In this document: positions 38,097 to 47,293 of the stretch, one piece after another
How positions within the stretch are numbered: the stretch's first letter is position 1
Layout: every line of letters starts with the position of its first letter
Origin: a gamma proteobacterium SS-5
GTDB lineage: Bacteria > Pseudomonadota > Gammaproteobacteria > Chromatiales > Chromatiaceae
NCBI GenBank assembly: GCA_009497875.2
Contig: CP032508.2
Span: 1,488,001 to 1,552,000 of the forward strand
DNA: 64,000 bases
Reading direction: 5' to 3'
The notes under the pieces: model-generated
Seen by the model: only the letters and a program-made list of their open reading frames with translations
The model's database searches: none
What the model was told of the DNA's origin: nothing
Position numbers and translations under genes: made by a program

Positions 38097-40451
38097 CTAC
38101 AACTTGGCCAGCCGCAGCCAGGTGTCCACCATGGTGTCCGGGTTCAGAGAAACGCTGCTGATGCCCTGGGTCACCAGCCATTCCGCCAGGTCCGGGTGAT
38201 CAGATGGCCCCTGGCCGCAGATGCCGACGTACTTGCCCTTGGCGCGGCAGGTTGCTATGGCCATCTCTAACAGCTTTTTCACCGCCGGGTTGCGCTCGTC
38301 GAAGGCCTTGGCCACCAGGGCCGAGTCACGGTCCAGGCCCAGGGTCAGCTGGGTGAGGTCGTTGGAGCCGATGGAGAAGCCGTCGAAGCGCTCCAAGAAT
38401 TCGTCCGCCAGCAGGGCGTTGGCCGGGATCTCGCACATCATGATCAGGCGCAGGCCGTTCTCACCCCGGCGCAGGCCGTTTTCCGCCAGGCGTTCGATCA
38501 CCCCATCGGCCTCGTCGAGGGTGCGCACGAAGGGGATCATCACCTCCACATTGGTCAGGCCCATGTCGTTGCGCACCCGCTTCACCGCCTCGCACTCCAG
38601 GCGGAAGCAGTCGCGGAAATCCTCGGAGACATAGCGCGAGGCACCCCGGAAGCCGAGCATGGGGTTCTCCTCATGAGGCTCATAGCGCGGTCCGCCGATC
38701 AGGTTGGCGTATTCGTTGGACTTGAAATCCGATAGGCGCAGGATCACCGGATGAGGCGCGAAGGCCGCTGCCAGGGTGGCTATGCCCTCGGTCAGCTTGC
38801 TGACGTAGTACTCCACCGGATCGCCGTAGGCGGCGATGCGTGGTGCCACCAGCTGTTTGATCTCATCGGTCTGATCGGCATATTCCAGCAATACGCGGGG
38901 GTGGATACCGATGCTGTTGCTGATGATGAATTCCAGCCGCGCCAGGCCTATGCCCTGATGGGGGATAGCGGCGAAGCCGAAGGCCCGCTCCGGGTTACCG
39001 ACGTTCATCATCATCTTTACCGGCGCTGGGGGCATCTGATCCAGTTGCACGGTCTTGTGCTCGAAGGCCAGCGCGCCCTGATAGACCAGGCCGGTGTCGC
39101 CCTCGGCGCAGGACACGGTAACCGCCTCGCCATCGCGCACCCGCTCGGTGGCGTCACCGCAGCCCACCACCGCCGGCACGCCCAGCTCGCGGGCGATGAT
39201 GGCGGCGTGGCAGGTGCGGCCGCCGCGGTTGGTGACTATGCCGGAGGCGCGTTTCATGATCGGCTCCCAATCGGGGTCGGTCATATCGGTGATGAGCACG
39301 TCGCCGGGCTTGACCTGATCCATCTGCGCCAGGCTGCTGATCACCCGCGCCGCGCCGCTGCCAATGCGCTGGCCAATGGCGCGACCCTCGCACAGCACCT
39401 CTCCGCGCTGCTGCAGCTCGTAGCGTTCGATGACGCCGCCACTGCGGCTTTGCACCGTCTCCGGCCGCGCCTGCACCACATACAGCTGGCCATCCAGGCC
39501 GTCGAGGGCCCATTCGATGTCCATGGGGCGGCCGTAGTGCTGTTCGATGGTCAGGGCGCAGCGGGCCAGCTCTTCTATCTGCGAATCCTTGATGCAGAAT
39601 TGCTGCCGCTCGGCCTCGCTGCAGGGGCTGGTGCGTACCTTCTCCGGCCCCTCGGCGTAGGTCATGCGGATCGCCTTGCTTCCCAGCTGGCGGCGCAGTA
39701 TCGCTGGCCGGCCAGCGCTTAGGGTGGGCTTGTGCACATAGAATTCGTCCGGGTTGACCGCACCCTGCACCACCAGCTCGCCGAGGCCGTAGCTGCCAGT
39801 GATGAACACCGCATCGCGGTAGCCGCTTTCGGTGTCCAGGGTGAAGATGACGCCGGACGCGGCCAGGTCGCTGCGCACCATTTTCTGGATGCCGGCGGAC
39901 AGGGCGACCTTGCGGTGATCGAAGTTCTGGTGCACCCGGTAGGCGATGGCACGGTCGTTGAACAGGGAGGCGAACACCTCGTGGATGCAGTGCAGCAGGG
40001 CCTCGTGGCCGCGCACATTGAGGAAGGTCTCCTGTTGACCGGCGAAGGAGGCGTCCGGCAGGTCCTCGGCGGTGGCCGAGGAACGCACCGCCCAGGAGCA
40101 ATCGCTGCCGTACTCGGCATCCAGCTCGGCGAAGGCCTCTTCCAGGGCGCTGCTGAAGGCGGTGGGGAAGGGCGTCTCCATCACCAGGCGGCGGATCTCG
40201 CGGCCGGTGCGGGTCAGGGCTTCGATGTCATCCACATCCAGGGCGTCGAGCATGGCACCGATCTGATCGTTCAGCCCGCTCTGGGCAAGAAACTCGCGAT
40301 AGGCCTCGGCGGTGGTGGCAAAGCCACCGGGCACGCGCACCCCCAGGTCAGCCAGATGATGGATCATCTCGCCCAGGGAGGCATTCTTGCCGCCGACCAG
40401 TTCGACCTGGTCGATACGCAGTTCTTTTAAAGGGATGACGTAGGGGTTCAT
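38097..40451 (-). CDS. ppsA: phosphoenolpyruvate synthase
   Basis: Converts pyruvate + ATP to PEP + AMP + Pi, feeding gluconeogenesis in an autotroph storing glycogen. The 784-aa product has the N-terminal ATP-binding domain ([37 protein letters not shown]), the phosphohistidine domain [20 protein letters not shown] (catalytic His) and the C-terminal PEP-binding barrel with GLARLEFII and [19 protein letters not shown]. It is divergent from its regulator ppsR, with an inverted-repeat element between them. Confidence 0.97.
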   Translation of the reverse strand: MNPYVIPLKELRIDQVELVGGKNASLGEMIHHLADLGVRVPGGFATTAEAYREFLAQSGLNDQIGAMLDALDVDDIEALTRTGREIRRLVMETPFPTAFSSALEEAFAELDAEYGSDCSWAVRSSATAEDLPDASFAGQQETFLNVRGHEALLHCIHEVFASLFNDRAIAYRVHQNFDHRKVALSAGIQKMVRSDLAASGVIFTLDTESGYRDAVFITGSYGLGELVVQGAVNPDEFYVHKPTLSAGRPAILRRQLGSKAIRMTYAEGPEKVRTSPCSEAERQQFCIKDSQIEELARCALTIEQHYGRPMDIEWALDGLDGQLYVVQARPETVQSRSGGVIERYELQQRGEVLCEGRAIGQRIGSGAARVISSLAQMDQVKPGDVLITDMTDPDWEPIMKRASGIVTNRGGRTCHAAIIARELGVPAVVGCGDATERVRDGEAVTVSCAEGDTGLVYQGALAFEHKTVQLDQMPPAPVKMMMNVGNPERAFGFAAIPHQGIGLARLEFIISNSIGIHPRVLLEYADQTDEIKQLVAPRIAAYGDPVEYYVSKLTEGIATLAAAFAPHPVILRLSDFKSNEYANLIGGPRYEPHEENPMLGFRGASRYVSEDFRDCFRLECEAVKRVRNDMGLTNVEVMIPFVRTLDEADGVIERLAENGLRRGENGLRLIMMCEIPANALLADEFLERFDGFSIGSNDLTQLTLGLDRDSALVAKAFDERNPAVKKLLEMAIATCRAKGKYVGICGQGPSDHPDLAEWLVTQGISSVSLNPDTMVDTWLRLAKL

Positions 40452-40481
40452 GGACTCTCCTCAGGGCTGATGTTGGCAGTC

Positions 40482-40626
40482 AGGCCACAGAGACACAGAG
40501 ATCACAGAGTTTTTTCAATGCGTTATATCTCAGCCCGATTCGCCCAGATAGGGCTTGAATGGTTACTCTTCGATACATTGATTTTTCTCTGTGTGCTCTG
40601 TGGCTCCGTGGCTAAATGCGCTTTAG
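40482..40626. repeat. CACAGAG-type inverted repeat, copy C (no 48-bp module)
   Basis: GGCCACAGAGACACAGAGAT at the left and TCTGTGTGCTCTGTGGCTCC at the right are near reverse complements. The whole is an inverted homologue of the copies at 8.04 and 44.05 kb. Both arms lack the 48-bp insert, so this copy serves as the empty reference. It lies between ppsA and ppsR. Confidence 0.8.
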
Positions 40627-40739
40627 GTGTGGCATCGATCGATGTTGCGTTGCAAAATAACCTTTTAACCTGTCAGGCGCTGCTGTCAAGCCTTGGGCGT
40701 CATTTTTTTTAATTTTTCTGTAACCAAAGGGGATGGGAG

Positions 40740-41558
40740 ATGGGCAAGCGCACGGTATTTTTTCTTTCGGATCGCACCGGCATTACCGTCGAGATGCTCG
40801 GCAACAGCCTGCTGTCGCAGTTTGACGGCATTGATTTTCATCGGGTACACATCCCCTTTCTGGATAGCGAGGAGAAGCTGGCCGAGGCCATAGCCCGCAT
40901 CGAAAAGGCCGGTGAGATCGAACGCCACCCGCCGCTGGTGTTCTCCACCCTGGTGGAGTCCGGTCTGCGTGATCAGCTGGAGCACTCGCCCTGTCACCTG
41001 ATCGACCTGTTCGAGCACTTCATCCCCGATCTGGAGCAAGAGCTGGGTCGCCCCTCGGGCAGGGCGGTGGGCCGCACCCACGGCATCGGCAACCTGGCGG
41101 AATACGAGCGCCGGGTGGATTCCATGCACTATTCCCTGAGCCATGACGACGGTGCCAAGCTGACCAATCTGGGCAAGGCCGAGGTGATCCTTATCGGCGT
41201 GTCACGCTCCGGCAAGACCCCTACCTGCCTGTACCTGAGCCTGCACTACGGCCTGTTCGCCGCCAATTACCCGCTGATCCCCGAGGACCTGGAGCAGCAC
41301 CGCTTGCCAGAGGCGCTGAGGCCCCATAAAGAGCGCCTGTTCGGCTTGACCCTGCAACCCGAGCGACTGCACCAGATCCGCCAGGCACGCCGAGGCGGCA
41401 GCGACTACGCCGCGCTGGATACCTGTCGGCGGGAGATCCGTCAGGCAGAGAGCCTGTTTGCCCGCGAGGGCATCCCGATGATCAACAGCAGCTCCCTGTC
41501 CATCGAAGAGATTGCCACCGAGATCCTGCGACGGTTGAAGTTGAAGGGGCACAGGTGA
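40740..41558 (+). CDS. ppsR: PEP synthase regulatory protein (kinase/pyrophosphorylase)
   Basis: DUF299-family bifunctional enzyme that inactivates PpsA by ADP-dependent threonine phosphorylation and reactivates it by phosphate-dependent dephosphorylation. The 272-aa product contains KRTVFFLSDRTGITVEMLGN, the GRAVGRTHGIGN segment, the P-loop-like VILIGVSRSGKTPTCLYLSL and INSSSLSIEEIATEI. It is divergent from ppsA, as in many proteobacteria. Confidence 0.96.
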   Translation: MGKRTVFFLSDRTGITVEMLGNSLLSQFDGIDFHRVHIPFLDSEEKLAEAIARIEKAGEIERHPPLVFSTLVESGLRDQLEHSPCHLIDLFEHFIPDLEQELGRPSGRAVGRTHGIGNLAEYERRVDSMHYSLSHDDGAKLTNLGKAEVILIGVSRSGKTPTCLYLSLHYGLFAANYPLIPEDLEQHRLPEALRPHKERLFGLTLQPERLHQIRQARRGGSDYAALDTCRREIRQAESLFAREGIPMINSSSLSIEEIATEILRRLKLKGHR

Positions 41559-41782
41559 CGGAGGACAGAAGACAGAAGCCAGAGGACGGAGGATAGAGGA
41601 CAGGGTGAAGCACGTCAGCCAGCCAGTCATCCAGCTTGGCGCAGTTTGTTTAACTGCGTCATGATTGCGCCAACACGCCTCTAAAGGGTGCCAAAACCCA
41701 TGCCATCCACGACAGATCGGGTCAGCAGCACCCGCTCATCGCCAACCGGGGTGGCGCTAAGCCAGCTTTTCTGTGAAAGTCG
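41559..41782. other. intergenic interval between ppsR and phoH
   Basis: It starts with a purine-rich direct-repeat patch (ACGGAGGACAGAAGACAGAA and GAGGACGGAGGATAGAGGAC, about 41570-41602). No gene or clear terminator is visible. Confidence 0.5.
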
Positions 41783-43180
41783 TCACAACACCTCATTGGC
41801 GTAGTCCGCCAGGCGTGAGCGTTCGCCGCGCAGCAGGGTGATGTGGCCGCTGTGGTCCCAGCTCTTGAAGTGATCCACCACATAGGTCAGGCCGGAGGTG
41901 GTTTCGGTCAGGTAGGGGGTGTCGATCTGGGCGATATTGCCCAGGCAGATCATCTTGGTGCCGGGGCCGGCGCGGGTGATCAGGGTCTTCATCTGCTTTG
42001 GCGTCAGGTTCTGCGCCTCGTCGATGATGATGTATTTGTTCAGAAAGGTGCGCCCGCGCATGAAGTTCAGCGAGTGGATGCGGATGCGGCTTTTGAGCAA
42101 ATCATCGGTGGCGGCGCGGCCCCAGCTGCCGCCCTCGGGCTGGGCCAGCACCTCCAGGTTGTCCATCAGGGCACCCATCCAGGGGGTCATCTTTTCCTCC
42201 TCGGTGCCGGGCAGAAAGCCGATATCCTGGCCCACGGGCACGGTGACCCGGGTCATGATGATCTCGCTGTAGATGTTCTGGTCCAGCACCTGGGTCAGGC
42301 CAGCGGCCAGGGTCAGCAGGGTCTTGCCGGTGCCGGCCGTGCCCAGCAGGGTAACGAAGTCCAGATCCGGGTCCATGAGCATGTTCAGCGCGATATTCTG
42401 CTCCCGGTTGCGCGCCCCTATGCCCCAGACGCCGTGCTTGGGGCTGCGGTAATCATTGGCCAGCTCGATGGTGGCGCTGTCCTCTTTCACCTTGCGCACC
42501 AGGGCCTCGAAGCCGCTCTCGTCCTCCATATAGACGCACTGATTGGGGTACCAGTCGGCCAGGTCCGGGCCTTTGACTTGGTAGAAGGTGCGCCCCTGCT
42601 CCTGCCAGGATTCCACATCCTTGCTGTGGCTGTCCCAGAAGTCTGCCGCCAGCTCGGTCTTGCCCTGATAGAGCAGATCGACGTCGTCGAGTACCTTGTC
42701 GCTGTGATAGTCCTCGCTGCGCAGGCCGAGCACGGCGGCCTTGATGCGCATGTTGATGTCCTTGGAGACCAGGATGACCGGCTTCTCTCCGCATTCCTTC
42801 TGCAGCGCCATGCTGACGCCGAGGATGTTGTTGTCCGGGGTCTGACCGGGGAGAAAGTCGGGCAGGCTGTGTTCGCGCTTGCTGGTCTGGAAGAAGATGC
42901 GCCCGCGCTCCAGTCGATCATTCTCGCGCAGACCGCTGCTGGGCATGGGCAGCTGCAGGCCCGCCTCGATCTCCTCACGGCTGCGCCCGGCCATCATCTC
43001 ATCCAGAAAACGGCTCACCTGACGCACGTTGCGCGCCACCTCGGAGACCCCCTTCTTGCCGTGGTCCAGCTCCTCCAGTACGGTCATGGGCAGGAAGATA
43101 TCGTGCTCCTGAAAGCGAAACAGGCAGCTGGGATCGTGCATCAGCACGTTGGTATCCAGGATAAAGAGTTTTTTGCTCAT
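41783..43180 (-). CDS. PhoH-family protein with N-terminal PIN domain
   Basis: A 465-aa protein with a PIN nuclease-like domain (about 1-150: FILDTNVLMHDPSCLFRFQE, KDINMRIKAAVLGL) and a PhoH ATPase domain (about 235-460) with the P-loop LLGTAGTGKTLLTLAAGL and Walker B KYIIIDEAQNLTPKQMK. PIN-PhoH proteins have been described as RNA helicase/RNases in other bacteria (PhoH2/YlaK group). It stands alone, with repeat-rich DNA upstream. Confidence 0.92.
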   Translation of the reverse strand: MSKKLFILDTNVLMHDPSCLFRFQEHDIFLPMTVLEELDHGKKGVSEVARNVRQVSRFLDEMMAGRSREEIEAGLQLPMPSSGLRENDRLERGRIFFQTSKREHSLPDFLPGQTPDNNILGVSMALQKECGEKPVILVSKDINMRIKAAVLGLRSEDYHSDKVLDDVDLLYQGKTELAADFWDSHSKDVESWQEQGRTFYQVKGPDLADWYPNQCVYMEDESGFEALVRKVKEDSATIELANDYRSPKHGVWGIGARNREQNIALNMLMDPDLDFVTLLGTAGTGKTLLTLAAGLTQVLDQNIYSEIIMTRVTVPVGQDIGFLPGTEEEKMTPWMGALMDNLEVLAQPEGGSWGRAATDDLLKSRIRIHSLNFMRGRTFLNKYIIIDEAQNLTPKQMKTLITRAGPGTKMICLGNIAQIDTPYLTETTSGLTYVVDHFKSWDHSGHITLLRGERSRLADYANEVL

Positions 43181-43281
43181 GGGAGCTCCGGTTGGGTTTG
43201 GCGCGGAGAGGCAAGGAGTCCGCAGATAAAGGCTAATGGATGCGAATAGCTTTAAGAATTCAAGGAGATAGAATCCTAGAA

Positions 43282-43329
43282 TCTTAGAGTCTTAGAGTCT
43301 TAGAGTCTTAGAGTCTTAGAGTCTTAGAG
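43282..43329. repeat. 8-bp tandem repeat TCTTAGAG x 6
   Basis: Six perfect units of TCTTAGAG with diverged half-units on both sides (ATCCTAGA and TCCTAGTG), about 100 bases upstream of the phoH start and 80 bases downstream of bcp. It is a potential variable-number locus. Confidence 0.9.
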
Positions 43330-43412
43330 TCCTAGTGTCTTTGTATTCTCAGTTAAACCCGGATTCCGCTGTGCTCTATCCGGGCTGCTCCCAGCTGATG
43401 GCTGACCGCTGC

Positions 43413-43883
43413 TTATGCCAGCTGCCGCAGGGCTTCAAGCACTTCTGCCACATGGCCCTTGACCTTGACCTTGCGCCATTCCCGGCGCAGCACGCCGTCC
43501 GGGTCGATGAGGAAGGTGCTGCGCTCTATGCCCAGGTATTCTCTGCCGTAGTTCTTTTTCAGCTTGATTACGTCGAACAGCTTGCACAGGGCCTCTTCCT
43601 TGTCCGAGATCAGCTCGAAGCCAAAGCCTTGCTTGGCCTTGAAGTTCTCCTGGGCCTTGAGGCCATCGCGGGAGGCACCCAGTATCTGGCAGTTGGCAGC
43701 GGCAAACTCCGCAGCGGCGGCGCTGAAGTCCAGGCCCTCGGTGGTGCAGCCGGGGGTACTGGCCTTGGGGTAGAAGTAGAGCACCAGAAACTGGCCAAGG
43801 TAGTCGCTGAGCCGGGCCTGGCGGTTGCCGGTGAGCAGGAGTTCACAGTCGGGGATGGGCTGGTCCAGGGCGATTTCGATCAT
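43413..43883 (-). CDS. bcp: peroxiredoxin of the BCP/PrxQ family
   Basis: Thiol peroxidase reducing hydroperoxides in the cytoplasm. The 156-aa product has the family core YFYPKASTPGCTTEGLDFSA with peroxidatic Cys46. The resolving Cys found five residues later in many BCPs is absent here (GCTTEGLDF), so it should work as a one-Cys enzyme or use another partner; a second Cys occurs at residue 13 and others further on. It lies downstream of gcvR on the same strand, a common gcvR-bcp neighbourhood, but separated by a 413-base repeat region. Confidence 0.93.
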   Translation of the reverse strand: MIEIALDQPIPDCELLLTGNRQARLSDYLGQFLVLYFYPKASTPGCTTEGLDFSAAAAEFAAANCQILGASRDGLKAQENFKAKQGFGFELISDKEEALCKLFDVIKLKKNYGREYLGIERSTFLIDPDGVLRREWRKVKVKGHVAEVLEALRQLA

Positions 43884-44050
43884 ACTGGGGTTCCTTAAGA
43901 AAGACTGTTCAGTCCGCAGATGAATTCAAGAAGATAGCGGTTTAGTGGTATTAGTGGTTTGGCCTTTTACCGGATTTCGCTGCGTTGCATCCGGGCTACG
44001 CTCAGTTGACGGCTGACGGCTGACGGCTGACGGCTGGAGGCTTTAACCTA

Positions 44051-44246
44051 AAAAGAGCATTTGGCCACAGAGCCACAGAGTACACAGAGAAAAATCAATG
44101 TGTTGGAAAGCGAACATTCAACACCTTCTAGGTTAGCCCAGTCTGATAGGTAACTCATTGAAACAACTCTGTGATCTCGGCTCAGGCTCCAGGCTTCGCT
44201 CTACCTCCTCCGTCCCTGGAGTCGTCTGTGTCTCTGTGGCTTAACT
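44051..44246. repeat. CACAGAG-type inverted repeat, copy B (one 48-bp module)
   Basis: Left arm TTGGCCACAGAGCCACAGAG is uninterrupted; right arm ends TCTGTGTCTCTGTGGCTTAA after a 48-bp insert at 44177-44224. The interior aligns with copies A and C. Confidence 0.8.
44177..44224 (-). repeat. 48-bp module, copy 4
   Basis: Read on the minus strand it begins CGACTCCAGGGACGGAG and ends TGAGCCGA. The stem is CTCC/GGAG followed by GAGGTAG. It has the same length and the same insertion point as copy 3. Confidence 0.75.
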
Positions 44247-44296
44247 GAGGAATATAGGTTTAAGCGTTCATTTGCGGACTTAAAGTAAAAGCTAAC

Positions 44297-44836
44297 TCAG
44301 CGCTTCATCGGCTCCAGCACGGCGTCCAGGTTCATCGAATCACAGAAGTCCATGAACTCGTCGCGCAGGGTGGCGATGTGCAGGTTGGCCGGTACGCCTA
44401 TGCTCATCTGTACCGAGAACATGGGGGTGCCGGTGTGGGGCGCGGCATAGCTGCCGGTGACCATGTCCTCGATGTTGATCTCGCGCTGGGAGAAGAAACT
44501 GGCCAGGTGGTGGACTATGCCGGGGTGGTCAAGGGCGACCACCTCTACCATGTAGGGCAACTGATCGGCGCTGGGCTGGCGCTCTTCGGTGCGTTCGCAG
44601 ATGATGGTCAGGCCAAGGGATTTGCGCAGCTCGGGCAGTGCGTTCTCCAGCTTGGCCAGGGTGTTCCAGTTGCCGCGTACCATCATCAGGATGGCGAATT
44701 CGCCGCCGAGCACGGTCATGCGGCTGTCCAGGATGTTGAGATCGTAATCAAGCAGCAGCTTGGTCAGGCGATCGACGATCCCGGGACGATCCGTGCCCAG
44801 GGCGGAGAGGACCAGATAGTTGTTGATGGCGGGCAT
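44297..44836 (-). CDS. gcvR: ACT-domain protein, glycine cleavage repressor GcvR-like
   Basis: A 179-aa protein made of two ACT domains (about 5-80 and 93-170): NNYLVLSALGTDRPGIVDRL, and YMVEVVALDHPGIVHHLASF. GcvR proteins modulate GcvA-dependent control of the glycine cleavage system by protein contact with no DNA-binding domain. It is divergent from dapA, matching the usual gcvR | dapA-bamC arrangement in gammaproteobacteria. The gcv operon itself is not in the window. Confidence 0.9.
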   Translation of the reverse strand: MPAINNYLVLSALGTDRPGIVDRLTKLLLDYDLNILDSRMTVLGGEFAILMMVRGNWNTLAKLENALPELRKSLGLTIICERTEERQPSADQLPYMVEVVALDHPGIVHHLASFFSQREINIEDMVTGSYAAPHTGTPMFSVQMSIGVPANLHIATLRDEFMDFCDSMNLDAVLEPMKR

Positions 44837-45037
44837 GCTCGGTTCAGACTCCTGTGGCTGGGGCTTGGGTTCTGCCTTGCCAGTGGGATGCCAAGGCCGA
44901 ATGCAGCTAGTTTAGCTTTGCCCAAGGCCTTTGGATAGCCCGAGTTTGACCCGAGCTTGACCGAGGCATTGCGTGACCCATGGCGCAAACCGGGCTAGAA
45001 TTGGCCCCTTTGGCGATAATCCGTGAGTGGTGTGCAA

Positions 45038-45913
45038 ATGATTCAGGGCAGTCTGGTGGCGTTGGTCACGCCGATGCTGGCGTCGGGCGAGGTGGATTTT
45101 TCCTGTCTTGAGCGCCTGCTTGACTGGTATGTTGAGCAGGGCAGTAACGGCATTGTCGCGGTGGGCACCACCGGCGAGTCCTCTACCCTGGATGAACAGG
45201 AGCATTGCGAGGTGATCCGCCGTTGCGTGGAGCACCTGGACGGGCGGCTGCCGCTGATTGCCGGTACCGGGGCCAACTCCACCCGCGAGGCCATCGCCCT
45301 GACCCGCTGCGCCAGGCAGGTGGGGGCCGACGCCTGCCTGCTGGTCACCCCCTATTACAACAAGCCCACCCAGGAGGGCCTGTATCGACACTACCGCGCC
45401 ATTGCCGAGGCGGTGGATATGCCCCAGATCCTCTACAACGTGCCCGGTCGTACCGCCTGTGACATGCTGCCTGAGACCGTTGGCCGACTGGCCCCGATTG
45501 AAAACATCATCGGTATCAAGGAGGCCACTGGCGATCTGAACCGTGTCACCCGTCTGCGTGAGCTGTGCGGCAGTGATTTTGCCCTGTTCAGCGGCGATGA
45601 TGCCAGCTCGCGTGAGTTTCTTCTGCTCGGTGGTGATGGCGTCATCTCGGTGACCGCCAATGTCGCCCCTCGCCAGATGAGCCAGATGGTCGCCGCCGCC
45701 ATCGCCAGCTGCGGCACCGAGGCCGAGGCGCTGGATGCCCCCTTGGCGGAGTTGCATCAACGCCTGTTCATCGAGGCCAACCCGATCCCGGTAAAATGGG
45801 CCCTGGCGGAAATGGGCCTGATCCCCGAGGGCATACGTCTGCCCCTGACCTGGCTGTCCGAGGACGCCCGGCCGACAGTGCGTGAGGCACTGCTCGCTGC
45901 CGGCCTGGTCTAG
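45038..45913 (+). CDS. dapA: 4-hydroxy-tetrahydrodipicolinate synthase
   Basis: First committed step of lysine/diaminopimelate synthesis, condensing pyruvate with aspartate semialdehyde. The 291-aa product has VGTTGESSTLDEQEH, TGANSTREAI, VTPYYNKPTQEGLYRH, YNVPGRTACDM (catalytic Tyr) and the Schiff-base Lys in IIGIKEATGDL. The start at 45038 (MIQGSLVALVTPM) matches the family; an upstream in-frame GTG gives five extra residues. It is followed 21 bases later by bamC. Confidence 0.97.
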   Translation: MIQGSLVALVTPMLASGEVDFSCLERLLDWYVEQGSNGIVAVGTTGESSTLDEQEHCEVIRRCVEHLDGRLPLIAGTGANSTREAIALTRCARQVGADACLLVTPYYNKPTQEGLYRHYRAIAEAVDMPQILYNVPGRTACDMLPETVGRLAPIENIIGIKEATGDLNRVTRLRELCGSDFALFSGDDASSREFLLLGGDGVISVTANVAPRQMSQMVAAAIASCGTEAEALDAPLAELHQRLFIEANPIPVKWALAEMGLIPEGIRLPLTWLSEDARPTVREALLAAGLV

Positions 45914-45934
45914 CCTTCTGCGGAACCCCCGAGC

Positions 45935-47086
45935 ATGAAGTTACCCATTGTCCTGCCCCTGATCCTGTTTCTCACCGGCTGTAACCTGATGCCGGAGATG
46001 GACAGCCTGGTGGAAGACCGCAAGGTCGAATACAAAAAGTCCCGCGATGCCCAGAAAGACCTGGAGGTACCGCCTGACCTGACCCGAGACCGCATCGACA
46101 ACGCCCTGGTGGTGCCGGACATAGGTGCCTCGGGCTCGGCCACCTTCTCTGAATACAGCAGCGAGCGCCACTCTGGCAGTCGTCCGACCGGTACGGCCAC
46201 GGGCGTGCTGACCAAGGTCGAGGCAATCGATCTACAGCGCAACGGCGACAAGCGCTGGCTGGTGATCAAGGCACCACCGGCCCAGGTCTGGTCCTCGCTG
46301 ATCGCCTTCTGGCAGGAAAACGGCGTGTTGCTGCTGGAGCAGGACCCCGAGGTGGGCCTGATGCGCACCTCCTGGCTGGAAAACCGCGCCGACATCAAGT
46401 CCGACTTCATCACCGACGCCATCCGCGGCGTGTTTGATGGCCTCTATTCCGCCGACACCCGCGACCAATTCCGCGTGCGCCTGGAAGAAGGGCCGGACAA
46501 CAGCACCGAACTCTACCTGACCCATCGTGGTATGCAGGAGAAGATCATGGCCGGCTCGAACAATCAGGGCGAGCAGTCGGTGTGGGTACCGCGCCCTACC
46601 GACCACGGCCTGGAGGCCGTGATGCTGCGCCGTATCATGATCTACCTGGGGGTCAACGAAAAACGCGCCACCGCCGAGGTGCAGAAAAAGGGCAGCCAAG
46701 GCGCGGCGCGCTCGCGTTCGCAACTGCTGCGTAACAGCAATGAGGTGGCCCTGCGTATCGATGAAGACCTGGAGCGCTCCTGGCGCCTCACCGGCGTGGC
46801 CCTGGATCGGGTCGGCTTTGCCGTGGAGGACAGGGACCGCAATCAGGGCGTCTATTTCGTACGTTACAACGACCCCTACGCCGATCAGGAAAAGAAAGAA
46901 GGGCTGCTGTCCAAACTGGCCTTCTGGAGCGACGACAGCCAGCTGAACAAGACCAGCCAATACCAGGTACGGCTCTCCCCACGCAATCCGGGCACCGAGG
47001 TCAGCGTCCACAGCGAGCAGGGCCAGAGGGACAACTCGGCCACGGCTGTACGCATCCTCACCCTGCTGCACGAACAGATTCGCTGA
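45935..47086 (+). CDS. bamC: outer membrane assembly lipoprotein BamC
   Basis: Lipoprotein of the BAM complex that inserts outer-membrane beta-barrel proteins. The 383-aa precursor has signal peptide and lipobox FLTGC (Cys16), the unstructured N-terminal segment that binds BamD (VPPDLT...), and two helix-grip domains (about 98-215 and 250-383). It sits directly downstream of dapA, the classical gene order, probably co-transcribed. Confidence 0.93.
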   Translation: MKLPIVLPLILFLTGCNLMPEMDSLVEDRKVEYKKSRDAQKDLEVPPDLTRDRIDNALVVPDIGASGSATFSEYSSERHSGSRPTGTATGVLTKVEAIDLQRNGDKRWLVIKAPPAQVWSSLIAFWQENGVLLLEQDPEVGLMRTSWLENRADIKSDFITDAIRGVFDGLYSADTRDQFRVRLEEGPDNSTELYLTHRGMQEKIMAGSNNQGEQSVWVPRPTDHGLEAVMLRRIMIYLGVNEKRATAEVQKKGSQGAARSRSQLLRNSNEVALRIDEDLERSWRLTGVALDRVGFAVEDRDRNQGVYFVRYNDPYADQEKKEGLLSKLAFWSDDSQLNKTSQYQVRLSPRNPGTEVSVHSEQGQRDNSATAVRILTLLHEQIR

Positions 47087-47293
47087 TTCGGCCAGGCCCA
47101 GTGGAACCAAATAGGGCGCAGAGGGCGCAAAGAAGCGCAAAGAGCGCAGAGATGGAAAAGTGCTCGTGTGAGCTGGCTGCTCAGCCCAGTTTGATTTGTG
47201 GCCGGTGAGGGGGTGAGAGAGGCAAGGATCAGGGGCGACGAATCCAGGGCTAATACCTCATGATCCTTGGAGTGAAAAGAAGGAGGCAGGGTT
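47087..47293. other. intergenic interval between bamC and the R-M genes
   Basis: A single arm of a GCGCAGAGGGCGCAAAGAAG-type repeat lies at about 47116-47156. Next to the methyltransferase start is an AGGAGG box (47281). No gene. Confidence 0.55.

Larger units (their letters stand above)
43884..44296. other. 413-base repeat-filled gap between bcp and gcvR
   Basis: It contains an ACCGGATTTCGCTGCGTTGC-type repeat (about 43971), a 7-bp tandem CTGACGG array (about 44006-44037), and the CACAGAG inverted repeat copy B with a 48-bp module in its right arm only. No gene. Confidence 0.75.

Noticed and set aside
43282-43329. CRISPR array candidate (regular repeats)
   Set aside because: The units are contiguous 8-mers without spacers, and there are no cas genes in the window.
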